NCBI GenBank assembly: GCA_023406965.1
Contig: JAEXTI010000449.1
Coordinates: forward strand, 1 to 5,705
Length of the DNA stretch: 5,705 nt
Direction of reading: 5' to 3'
DNA from: Chloroflexota bacterium
GTDB taxonomy: Bacteria > Chloroflexota > Anaerolineae > Anaerolineales > Anaerolineaceae
Positions 1 to 5,118 of this stretch are shown here, in pieces (the stretch's first letter is position 1; each line of letters begins with the position of its first letter). The position numbers and the translations under genes were made by a program. The notes beneath the pieces were generated by a model, which worked only from the letters and a program-made list of their open reading frames with translations, made no database searches and was not told the origin of the DNA.

Positions 1-48
1 CCCCCCCCCAACAATTGGCGCGGGGCGGGGGGCCCCCCCCCCCCCCCC
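1..48. repeat. C/G homopolymer tract at window edge
   Basis: Nine C residues open the window. At 21-48 there is a G-rich stretch (CGGGGC, then six G) followed directly by sixteen C. Nothing coding is visible. Such runs at a sequence edge are often assembly or sequencing artefacts. If genuine, the G and C runs could fold on each other, and the minus strand would carry a G16 run able to form unusual structures. Confidence 0.85.
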
Positions 49-92
49 AAAACACCTCAAAATTGCACACTTCCCAAATAAGTTTAGGATAA

Positions 93-111
93 GCTATAAG
101 ACTATTATAGC
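93..111. repeat. 7-bp inverted repeat upstream of the serine dehydratase
   Basis: GCTATAA (93-99) is the exact reverse complement of TTATAGC (105-111), separated by five bases. It lies about 35 bases upstream of the TATAAT of the serine dehydratase promoter, in the -35/-60 zone where regulators commonly bind. It could be an operator, but the AT-rich composition makes a chance palindrome quite possible. Confidence 0.35.
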
Positions 112-145
112 CTCGCGAGCGCCGGCATTGAGGCATTGGTAAAGG

Positions 146-151
146 TATAAT
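146..151 (+). promoter_or_regulatory. -10 box of a probable leaderless promoter
   Basis: A perfect TATAAT ends six bases before the ATG at 158. Transcription normally begins about 7 bases after the last T of the -10 box, which falls on the A of the start codon, so the mRNA would have no 5' leader. No good -35 hexamer is seen 16-18 bases upstream. The alternative reading is that AAAGG at 141-145 is a distant Shine-Dalgarno sequence (12-base spacing) and transcription starts further upstream. Confidence 0.55.
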
Positions 152-157
152 AGGCCT

Positions 158-1366
158 ATGGAATCCCTTCGCGCCTTATATCGCATTGGGCACGGCCCCT
201 CTAGCAGCCACACCATGGCTCCGAGCCGCGCTGCCGAGCAGTTTGGCCAGCGCTTCCCCAGCGCCGCGCGCTTTCGAGTCACCCTTTATGGCAGCCTGGC
301 AGCCACGGGCCGCGGCCACCTCACCGACGCAGCCATTTTGGATGCGCTCTCTCCCCGCCCGGCAGAGCTGGTCTGGCAGCCCGATGTGGTTCTTCCCCGC
401 CATCCCAACGGCATGGATTTTGCCGCCCTGGACGAGGCCGGAAACTCATTGGGTGAATGGCGCGTGTATTCTATTGGCGGCGGCGCGCTGCTTTCAGAAG
501 GCGAGGAGGAGAAACCTGTCTCTGTTTACCCGCTGACGACCATGCAAGACATTCTCAAGCACTGCACGCGCACCGGCAAGACCTTTTGGGAGTTTGTAGA
601 AGATTGCGAAGGCCCCGAAATTTGGAGCTACCTGACCGAGGTCTACCGCGTGATGCAAGAGTCGGTGACGCGCGGGCTGCACGACGAAGGCGTGCTGCCG
701 GGCGGGCTGGGGTTGGCGCGCCGGGCCTGGACCTTTTACCGCAAGATCAAGCTCGGCGGCGGGCACCCGACACGCGAGGGTTACTTGCCCGCTTATGCGC
801 TGGCGGTGGCGGAGGAAAACGCTACCGGCGGCTTGATCGTCACCGCCCCCACCTGCGGCTCTTGCGGCGTGGTGCCGGCCATTTTGCGCCACATCCACGA
901 CACTATCGATACCAGCAGAACGCATCTCTTGCGCGCGCTGGCCACGGCTGGGCTGGTGGGCAACCTCATCAAGACCAACGCCTCCATCTCTGGGGCCGAA
1001 GTGGGTTGCCAGGGTGAAATTGGCTCGGCCTGCGCCATGGCCGCGGCGGCTGCCACCCAGCTCATGGGCGGTTCCATTCGCCAGATCGAATACGCCGCCG
1101 AGATGGGGCTGGAACATCACCTGGGGCTGACCTGCGATCCGGTCAACGGGTTGGTGCAAATTCCGTGCATCGAGCGCAACGCCTTTGCCGCCATGCGCGC
1201 CCTGGATTGCGCCACCTTTGCCAGCTATTCCGACGGCAGCCACCGTATCTCGTTTGATGAGGTGGTCAAGGTGATGAAGCAAACCGGGCGCGACCTGCCG
1301 CACCTGTACCGTGAAACCGCCGAGGGCGGCCTGGCGATTACCTATCGATTTCCGGAAAACCACTAA
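158..1366 (+). CDS. sdaA: L-serine dehydratase (L-serine ammonia-lyase), iron-sulfur, single-chain
   Basis: Cytosolic enzyme that deaminates L-serine to pyruvate and ammonia using a [4Fe-4S] cluster. At 402 residues it is about 50 shorter than E. coli SdaA, mostly in the N-terminal beta domain. Visible landmarks are GPSSSHT (13-19), YSIGGG (104-109), EGVLPGGL (177-184), TAPTCGSCG (229-237), NASISGAEVGCQGE (274-287), LGLTCDP (322-328), IPCIERNA (335-342) and a C-terminal YRETAEGGLAI. Cysteines 284, 326 and 337 have the same spacing (42 and 11) as the three cluster ligands described for the Legionella enzyme. The C-terminal cysteine of E. coli-type enzymes is absent: the protein ends in RFPENH. 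The start at 158 matches the family N-terminus directly. No partner gene lies beside it, and its stop codon interlocks with that of the convergent gene. Confidence 0.95.
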   Translation: MESLRALYRIGHGPSSSHTMAPSRAAEQFGQRFPSAARFRVTLYGSLAATGRGHLTDAAILDALSPRPAELVWQPDVVLPRHPNGMDFAALDEAGNSLGEWRVYSIGGGALLSEGEEEKPVSVYPLTTMQDILKHCTRTGKTFWEFVEDCEGPEIWSYLTEVYRVMQESVTRGLHDEGVLPGGLGLARRAWTFYRKIKLGGGHPTREGYLPAYALAVAEENATGGLIVTAPTCGSCGVVPAILRHIHDTIDTSRTHLLRALATAGLVGNLIKTNASISGAEVGCQGEIGSACAMAAAAATQLMGGSIRQIEYAAEMGLEHHLGLTCDPVNGLVQIPCIERNAFAAMRALDCATFASYSDGSHRISFDEVVKVMKQTGRDLPHLYRETAEGGLAITYRFPENH

Positions 1367-1953
1367 ATAATGTAGACCTGTACCTCGGCGCCTTCATCGT
1401 TGACTTCAACGCTGAGCGGCTCTTTGTTTTTGCTCAAAGCGTCCAGCATCTCGGGCATCGAATCGAGCACTTTCTCTTGATCGCGCAGGCCGGGAATGGT
1501 CTTGCCGAACACGCGGAAGAACCACTTGCCCATGCCGATGGGAATGGGCAGGCTGATGGCGATATTTTTGCCGTGTTTTTCGCGCACGCGCACATGCACC
1601 CAGCGGGCGTGTTGACTCCACCATCCTAGCAGCACGACGAAGAGACCGCCCACCAGCGGGAAGAACGAACACACGAACCAGAATCCGCGCTCGTTCAGGT
1701 GTGCCCAGGCCATTAGCCAGGCTGCCAGCACAAAGATTGACAGGCCCACCCACAGCGGCACCATCCACCATTTCTTCCAGTAATCCAGGCGAGGATCGGG
1801 TTCAGGCTCGGAGGAGGTCTCTTCAGTGGGCAGCACTTCTTCGTGCGTTTGGGGTTCTTCAACCGCCGGTGATTCCATCAGGCGTGCGCCTTCTTCGGGG
1901 CTGAGTAAGCCTTGTTCAATCTTTTGCAAAATCTCATGCCAGCGGGGATCCAT
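1363..1953 (-). CDS. SHOCT-like domain membrane protein, function unknown
   Basis: A 196-residue protein. Residues 6-27 (EILQKIEQGLLSPEEGARLM) fit the short helical SHOCT-like segment found at the N-terminus of YvlB/LiaX-type envelope proteins. Residues 30-55 form an acidic Glu/Pro/Thr-rich linker. Two transmembrane helices follow at about 63-84 and 91-112, joined by a short loop. The C-terminal domain (115-196) has a glycine/phenylalanine segment (PIPIGMGKWFFRVFG) and ends VEVNDEGAEVQVYII, resembling the closing strand of YvlB-like domains. There is no signal peptide, so both ends are probably cytoplasmic. The start is supported by AAAGGAG (1960-1966 on the complement) six bases before the ATG. 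It faces the serine dehydratase gene and is divergent from the LysM gene. A role in envelope stress or membrane organisation is a guess from the SHOCT-like segment only. Confidence 0.85.
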   Translation of the reverse strand: MDPRWHEILQKIEQGLLSPEEGARLMESPAVEEPQTHEEVLPTEETSSEPEPDPRLDYWKKWWMVPLWVGLSIFVLAAWLMAWAHLNERGFWFVCSFFPLVGGLFVVLLGWWSQHARWVHVRVREKHGKNIAISLPIPIGMGKWFFRVFGKTIPGLRDQEKVLDSMPEMLDALSKNKEPLSVEVNDEGAEVQVYII

Positions 1954-1994
1954 ATCTCGCTCCTTTGAGAGGTAGCATGCGTGTACAAATTGCT

Positions 1995-2020
1995 TGTAGG
2001 TTAGTATGCGTCAACCTACA
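1995..2020. promoter_or_regulatory. Operator-like inverted repeat near the SHOCT-like gene
   Basis: TGTAGGTT (1995-2002) and AACCTACA (2013-2020) are exact reverse complements separated by 10 bases, typical geometry for a dimeric repressor or activator. The minus strand reads TTGACG across 2014-2009, a good -35 hexamer sitting in the repeat, but no convincing -10 follows at 16-18 bases. CATACT (minus, 2008-2003) is a weaker -10 candidate lying inside the repeat. Either way the repeat sits 42 bases or more upstream of the SHOCT-like ATG, where a regulator would act. Confidence 0.45.
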
Positions 2021-2063
2021 CGCTCATGTACTATTTTATTCCAAGATAGAAGGGGTGACCAGA

Positions 2064-2150
2064 TTTGGCGCCGTGGGAATCTTTCCGGGCCCTTAAATGG
2101 CTGGCCTCCGTTGAGAGCGGTGAGTTATCTCAACGGAGGCCTTCGCCAAA
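2064..2150 (+). other. Nested stem element, candidate structured RNA
   Basis: TTTGGCG (2064-2070) pairs exactly with CGCCAAA (2144-2150), enclosing a small GGAA/TTCC hairpin (2076-2086), a short linker, and a perfect 14-bp hairpin (2103-2141). This is the shape of a multi-branch RNA domain. It is followed at once by a purine-rich AAAGGAGGAGA (2148-2158) that looks like a ribosome site but has no ATG or GTG at a usable distance. No riboswitch family was recognised. The strand is uncertain, because stems fold on both strands. A plus-strand transcript could start near TACTAT at 2029-2034, but no -35 supports that. Confidence 0.4.
2103..2141. repeat. Perfect 14-bp inverted repeat hairpin
   Basis: GGCCTCCGTTGAGA (2103-2116) is the exact reverse complement of TCTCAACGGAGGCC (2128-2141), with an 11-base loop. 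It is very stable as RNA. Neither side carries a T run (TTCGCC follows on the plus strand, AGCCATTT on the minus strand), so it is not a standard intrinsic terminator. It sits inside the larger 2064-2150 stem. Confidence 0.85.
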
Positions 2151-2174
2151 GGAGGAGACAGCAATAAGCTATCC

Positions 2175-2207
2175 AGATTGTCCTGTGGTCCGTCTCCACA
2201 GTAATCT
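2175..2207. repeat. Two-step hairpin with an alternative partner upstream
   Basis: CTGTGG (2183-2188) pairs with CCACAG (2196-2201) around a 7-base loop. The stem continues, after a 3-versus-1 internal loop, with AGATT (2175-2179) pairing to AATCT (2203-2207). GTCTCC (2192-2197), in the loop and 3' arm, is also the exact complement of GGAGAC (2154-2159), so two mutually exclusive folds are possible. Confidence 0.5.
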
Positions 2208-2239
2208 TACCGCGAATTTGTCAGACAGGTTAGGGAGAA

Positions 2240-2260
2240 CGTCATCAGGGGGGTGTGACG
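2240..2260. repeat. Short hairpin with G-rich loop
   Basis: CGTCA (2240-2244) pairs with TGACG (2256-2260), exposing a loop that contains six consecutive G. It is only a 5-bp stem, so a chance occurrence is possible. It adjoins the stem-rich segment upstream. Confidence 0.3.
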
Positions 2261-2262
2261 AA

Positions 2263-2352
2263 ATGCACATTCCAGCCTTTAAGATTTCATTTTCCTTTGG
2301 CTTGATTCTTGCAACAATCCTGGTTAATCGATTTGAGCAAGTCAGGCCTTAA
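2263..2352 (+). CDS. Possible 29-residue hydrophobic peptide (doubtful)
   Basis: ATG at 2263 opens a 29-codon frame ending in TAA. The peptide starts MHIPAFK, has a hydrophobic core (ISFSFGLILATILV, residues 8-21) and a charged tail (NRFEQVRP), which is the layout of a single-pass membrane peptide. AGGGGGG at 2247-2253 lies nine bases upstream and could act as a weak ribosome site, although it is partly hidden in a hairpin loop. It resembles no known family. The composition is AT-rich, so a hydrophobic chance frame is entirely possible. Confidence 0.15.
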   Translation: MHIPAFKISFSFGLILATILVNRFEQVRP

Positions 2353-2373
2353 AAAATTTACCAGGTCTCTCGC

Positions 2374-2402
2374 TTGACGCTTTGGAACGGTTATGCTACT
2401 AT
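2374..2402 (+). promoter_or_regulatory. sigma70-type promoter of the LysM lipoprotein gene
   Basis: TTGACG (2374-2379) and TACTAT (2397-2402) are separated by exactly 17 bases, matching five and four positions of the consensus hexamers. The predicted transcript start, near 2409, gives a leader of about 90 bases. This excludes the in-frame ATG at 2393, which lies inside the promoter, and supports the ATG at 2501. Confidence 0.7.
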
Positions 2403-2480
2403 CAAAACGGTATTTTAATTATTTGCTATCCATAACAGAAGGAATTGTTTTTGGGGGGATGATCGCCCCGAATATGCCCA

Positions 2481-2492
2481 AAGGAAGGAGAA
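2481..2492 (+). promoter_or_regulatory. Ribosome binding site fixing the LysM start
   Basis: AAGGAAGGAGAA ends eight bases before ATG 2501. Choosing this start places a textbook lipoprotein signal peptide at residue 1. The in-frame alternatives at 2393, 2459 and 2474 would put extra sequence in front of it. Confidence 0.8.
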
Positions 2493-2500
2493 TCGTTTAT

Positions 2501-3163
2501 ATGAACAAGACATCGAAACTGGTAGCTTTGATTGCGATTGCTTTGTTGCTCACCTTGTCGGGGTGTAATCTGGCCGCTTCGAAGAAGCCGGCTGCCACGG
2601 CAACCCCCAGCGAATTGGACTTCATGACCAGCGTTCCCGCCTCGACGTATGCCGCGCAGACGGAACAGGCCAAGAGTGCCAACGTTGCCACTGCCACACC
2701 GGAAGGCCCTGGCGGCGGTGGTGACCAGGCCGGCGGCGGCGTTGAACCCACGGCTACCTCGGCTGTGCAAGCCCAGCAGCAGGCCCAACAGGCGCAGGCT
2801 GCTCGGCCCATCCCCACCCTGGAACGCCCCAGCACCTACACCTTGCAGAAGGGCGAATGGCCGATCTGCATTGCGCGGCGCTATGATGTAAACCTGAGTG
2901 ACCTGTTCAGCCTGAACGGCATGAACATGGAATCCCGCCCCGCGGTGGGCACCGTGCTCAAGATGCCCTCTGGCGGCAGTTGGAGTTCGGCCCACGGCAG
3001 CCGCGCCTTGCATGAGGGCAGCAGCTATACGGTCGCTTCTGGTGACACGGTCTACACCATTGCTTGCTACTTCGGCGACGTCTCTCCCGAAGCCATTCTG
3101 GCGGCCAACGGCCTCGGCGGCCCGGGCGATGTCAAAGCCGGAATGAAGTTGACCATTCCCTAG
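2501..3163 (+). CDS. LysM-domain lipoprotein
   Basis: A 220-residue exported lipoprotein predicted to be lipid-anchored and to bind glycan chains such as peptidoglycan. Residues 1-21 are a signal peptide (MNKTSK, then a hydrophobic core), with lipobox LSGC and Cys22 as the lipidated residue. Residues 23-110 are a flexible linker rich in Ala, Thr, Pro, Gly and Gln, including GGGGDQAGGG and a Gln/Ala run. Two LysM repeats follow, about 111-156 (YTLQKGEWPICIARRYDV... VLKMP) and 174-220 (YTVASGDTVYTIACYFGDV... KLTIP). Each has one cysteine (123 and 189) at non-equivalent positions; an inter-repeat disulfide is possible. No catalytic domain is present, so it is a binding or anchoring protein rather than a hydrolase. 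It is transcribed alone, from the promoter at 2374-2402 to the terminator at 3203-3251. Confidence 0.92.
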   Translation: MNKTSKLVALIAIALLLTLSGCNLAASKKPAATATPSELDFMTSVPASTYAAQTEQAKSANVATATPEGPGGGGDQAGGGVEPTATSAVQAQQQAQQAQAARPIPTLERPSTYTLQKGEWPICIARRYDVNLSDLFSLNGMNMESRPAVGTVLKMPSGGSWSSAHGSRALHEGSSYTVASGDTVYTIACYFGDVSPEAILAANGLGGPGDVKAGMKLTIP

Positions 3164-3180
3164 ACCGTTTAGCGGGTCTA
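3161..3180 (+). other. Small hairpin spanning the LysM stop codon
   Basis: TAGACC (3161-3166), which includes the TAG stop, pairs exactly with GGTCTA (3175-3180), leaving an 8-base loop and followed by TTTA. It is too weak to be the main terminator. It may protect the 3' end or be incidental. Confidence 0.35.
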
Positions 3181-3202
3181 TTTACTCGAAAATATGTCTG
3201 TG

Positions 3203-3251
3203 AACGCTACCGGCAGATGGGCGCTGACCATATCTGCCGGTAGCGTTGTTT
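3203..3251 (+). terminator. Rho-independent terminator after the LysM gene
   Basis: AACGCTACCGGCAGAT (3203-3218) and ATCTGCCGGTAGCGTT (3232-3247) form a perfect 16-bp stem with a 13-base loop. The 3' arm runs into TTGTTT (3246-3251). The stem is GC-rich and sits 39 bases after the LysM stop, so it should end that transcript and isolate the Nudix cluster, which must then have its own promoter in or just after this hairpin. Confidence 0.88.
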
Positions 3252-3276
3252 AAACCCTTATCCCTGCTTTCTTTAC

Positions 3277-3281
3277 AAGGA
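3277..3281 (+). promoter_or_regulatory. Ribosome binding site choosing the Nudix start
   Basis: AAGGA (3277-3281) overlaps the first in-frame ATG (3281), so it cannot serve it. It lies eight bases before the second ATG (3290), which is therefore the preferred start. Confidence 0.65.
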
Positions 3282-3289
3282 TGAACCTG

Positions 3290-3814
3290 ATGAACTATTC
3301 CCTGCTGAGCCGAAAATTGATCTACTCCGGCCGTGTTTTTGATGTGGCTGTGCATGAATATCGCTTGCCGGACGGGCGCACCCAAACCTATGACGTTGTG
3401 GAGCACCTTGGCGCGGTCACTGTGGTGCCCGTGGATGCCGAAGGCATGATTCATTTTGTGCGCCAGTATCGCGTGGCGGCCAAAGTGGATTTGTTGGAGC
3501 TTCCGGCGGGTGTGCTGCACGAAGACGAAGACCCACTGGAAGGCGCGGCTCGCGAGGTGCGCGAGGAGACCGGTCAGGCTGCCGGGCAGATGATTTTTCT
3601 GGGCACTTTCTTTATGGTGCCGGGCTATTCTAGCGAGAAAATGACCGTCTACCTGGCCACCGGCTTGACCCCCGACCCGCTGCCGATGGACGATGATGAA
3701 TTCTTGCAGACCGAGCGCATCCCGGTTCAGCGCGCGCTGGAAATGGCCCGCAGCGGCGAAATCCAGGACGGCAAGTCGCTGGCGGCTTTGCTCATGGCGG
3801 AAAAGTACTTGTGA
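3290..3814 (+). CDS. Nudix hydrolase, ADP-ribose pyrophosphatase type
   Basis: A 174-residue cytosolic hydrolase expected to cleave ADP-ribose or a similar nucleoside diphosphate sugar to AMP plus sugar phosphate. The Nudix box runs from Gly74 to Gln96: Gly74, Glu80, then REVREETG (88-95) with the metal-binding glutamates. Its last position is Gln where a hydrophobic residue is usual. RQYR (58-61) and ELPAG (70-74) are typical of the NudF/ADPRase group, and Pro111, about 16 residues beyond the box, is the marker proline of that group. An ATG nine bases upstream (3281) is in frame but has no usable ribosome site. The stop overlaps the sulfatase start as GTGA. No promoter was identified between the preceding terminator and the start, only 38 bases. 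Substrate choice cannot be fixed from sequence. Confidence 0.92.
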   Translation: MNYSLLSRKLIYSGRVFDVAVHEYRLPDGRTQTYDVVEHLGAVTVVPVDAEGMIHFVRQYRVAAKVDLLELPAGVLHEDEDPLEGAAREVREETGQAAGQMIFLGTFFMVPGYSSEKMTVYLATGLTPDPLPMDDDEFLQTERIPVQRALEMARSGEIQDGKSLAALLMAEKYL

Positions 3815-5109
3815 ACCGGTTGAATATTCTCTATTTGCACTCCCATGATACTGGGCGTTTTATCGAGCCCTACGGTCATAATATTCCAACGCCCAACCTG
3901 CGGCGCCTGGCCGAGAGTGGCGTGCTCTTCAGGCAGGCGTTTTGCGCCGCGCCCACTTGCTCGCCCAGCCGGGCCGCTCTGCTCACGGGGCAGTGCGCCC
4001 ATTCCAGTGGCATGCTGGGCCTGGCTCACCGTGGTTTTGACCTGTACGACCGTTCTCAGCATATTGTTCATACGTTGCATAAGGCCGGGTACACTTCTGC
4101 CTTGATCGGCGAGCAACATGTTGCCCGCGATCCTCATCAAATTGGCTACCAACGGGTGGTCGATTGCCCCTCGGGGCATGTCTGGGACGTGGCCCCGCGC
4201 GCCGTGGAGTTTCTGGCTTCCAATCCACGCCAGCCTTTTTTCTTGGACGTAGGCTTCAATGAAACGCACCGTGTATACCCTCCGCCCGATTCGGAGGCGG
4301 ACGCCAACTTTATTCACCCACCGGCGCCGCTGCCCGACACGCCCGAAACGCGCTACGACATGGCTTGCTTCAAGGCCAGCGCGCGGCAGTTGGATGAGGG
4401 CGTGGGGGCGGTGCTGGATGCGCTGGAGCGCTCTGGGCTGGCCGAAAACACCCTGGTGGTGTCTACTACCGATCACGGCATTGCCTTTCCGGGCATGAAG
4501 TGCACGCTGACTGATCACGGCATCGGCGTCTCGCTCATCCTGCGCGGGCCGGGCATCTTTGGCGGCGGGCGGGTGGTGGATGCGCTGATCTCCCAGGTGG
4601 ATCTGTTCCCCACCCTGTGCGAGGTGGCCGGGGCAGAAAAGCCTGCCTGGCTGCAAGGCGTGTCCTTCTTGCCCATTCTGCGTGACGAAGCGCAGGAGGT
4701 GCGTTCCGAAATCTATGCCGAAGTGACTTATCACGCAGCCTACGAGCCGCAGCGCGCGGTGCGCACCCGGCGCTACAAATACATTCGCCGCTTTGAAGAA
4801 CGTTCCGGGCCGGTGCTGCCAAACGTGGACGACAGCCCCAGTAAGGAGGTTCTGCTGCGCGGCGGTTGGGCCGAACGCGCCCCACAGCCCGAGCAGTTGT
4901 ACGACCTACTTTTTGACCCCAACGAGGTGTGCAACGTGATCGACCAGCCGCAGTACCAGCCGCTCGCCGCGGATCTGCGCGCGCGGCTGGCGGCCTGGAT
5001 GCAGTCCACCCGCGACCCGCTGCTGCAAGGCCCTGTCCCGGCGCCGGAGGGAGCCCTTGTCAACCGGGTCGATGGAATTTCGCCCGAAGAGCCGCCCGAG
5101 CGGGTGTGA
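3811..5109 (+). CDS. Sulfatase, heparan N-sulfatase (SGSH)-like
   Basis: A 432-residue type I sulfatase that would remove sulfate from an organic sulfate ester or sulfamate. CSPSRAALLTG (50-60) is the sulfatase signature, with Cys50 the residue converted to formylglycine. TTDHG (219-223) supplies Asp221/His222 for metal binding. Layout and motifs track human SGSH: GMLGL (67-71), FFLDVGFNETHR (143-154), LDEGVGAVLDALERSGL (194-210) and LYDLLFDPNEVCNV (363-376). The N-terminal metal motif reads SHDTG instead of the usual DDxG, so the first Asp is His12. There is no signal peptide, implying a cytosolic enzyme acting on imported small substrates. It starts at GTG 3811, overlapping the Nudix stop (GTGA), so translation is probably coupled. 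No formylglycine-generating or anSME gene is in the window; one must exist elsewhere for activity. The exact substrate is unknown. Confidence 0.92.
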   Translation: MNRLNILYLHSHDTGRFIEPYGHNIPTPNLRRLAESGVLFRQAFCAAPTCSPSRAALLTGQCAHSSGMLGLAHRGFDLYDRSQHIVHTLHKAGYTSALIGEQHVARDPHQIGYQRVVDCPSGHVWDVAPRAVEFLASNPRQPFFLDVGFNETHRVYPPPDSEADANFIHPPAPLPDTPETRYDMACFKASARQLDEGVGAVLDALERSGLAENTLVVSTTDHGIAFPGMKCTLTDHGIGVSLILRGPGIFGGGRVVDALISQVDLFPTLCEVAGAEKPAWLQGVSFLPILRDEAQEVRSEIYAEVTYHAAYEPQRAVRTRRYKYIRRFEERSGPVLPNVDDSPSKEVLLRGGWAERAPQPEQLYDLLFDPNEVCNVIDQPQYQPLAADLRARLAAWMQSTRDPLLQGPVPAPEGALVNRVDGISPEEPPERV

Positions 5110-5118
5110 GGTGGGCGC

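Larger units (their letters stand above)
1954..2500. other. Long intergenic region between divergent envelope genes
   Basis: These 547 bases separate the minus-strand SHOCT-like gene from the plus-strand LysM lipoprotein gene. A 95-codon open frame starting at TTG 2065 is judged non-coding: it has no ribosome site, no recognisable domain, and runs straight through strong stems. The region instead contains an operator-like repeat (1995-2020), a nested stem set (2064-2150), further hairpins (2175-2207, 2240-2260), an unsupported 29-codon ORF, and the LysM promoter (2374-2402). The stem-rich half lies upstream of that promoter, so it is not in the leader of the transcript that promoter makes. 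Confidence 0.7.

Noticed and set aside
63..90. Second promoter (TTGCAC, 16-base gap, TAGGAT) for the serine dehydratase
   Set aside because: Both boxes match only four positions each, and the TATAAT at 146-151 is far better.
494..1363. Long minus-strand open frame opposite the serine dehydratase gene
   Set aside because: It is a shadow of the GC-rich plus-strand gene, has no recognisable domain, and overlaps a clearly conserved enzyme.
2103..2141. Intrinsic terminator
   Set aside because: The stem is strong but neither strand has a T run after it, and no gene ends nearby.
2201..2220. T-box leader, from the TTACCGCG resemblance
   Set aside because: There is no full AGGGTGGNACCGCGG sequence, no downstream aminoacyl-tRNA synthetase or amino-acid gene, and no paired antiterminator structure.
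2051..2240. c-di-AMP (ydaO/yuaA) riboswitch upstream of a LysM gene
   Set aside because: CGAATTTGTCAG (2213-2224) resembles the ydaO core CGAATCCGTCAG, and GGGGTGA occurs at 2052, but the following GCTAACC core is missing, the spacing between parts is wrong, and the LysM promoter lies downstream of it all.
2065..2352. 95-residue coding region
   Set aside because: It needs a TTG start without a ribosome site, has no recognisable domain or coding character, and its first half is composed of RNA-like stems.
2393..2500. N-terminal extension of the LysM protein
   Set aside because: The ATG at 2393 lies in the promoter, and the extension would bury the lipoprotein signal peptide; the strong ribosome site precedes 2501.
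3727..4734. Long minus-strand open frame opposite the sulfatase gene
   Set aside because: It has the composition of an antisense shadow (rich in His, Arg and Gly), has no domain, and the plus-strand frame carries a full sulfatase.
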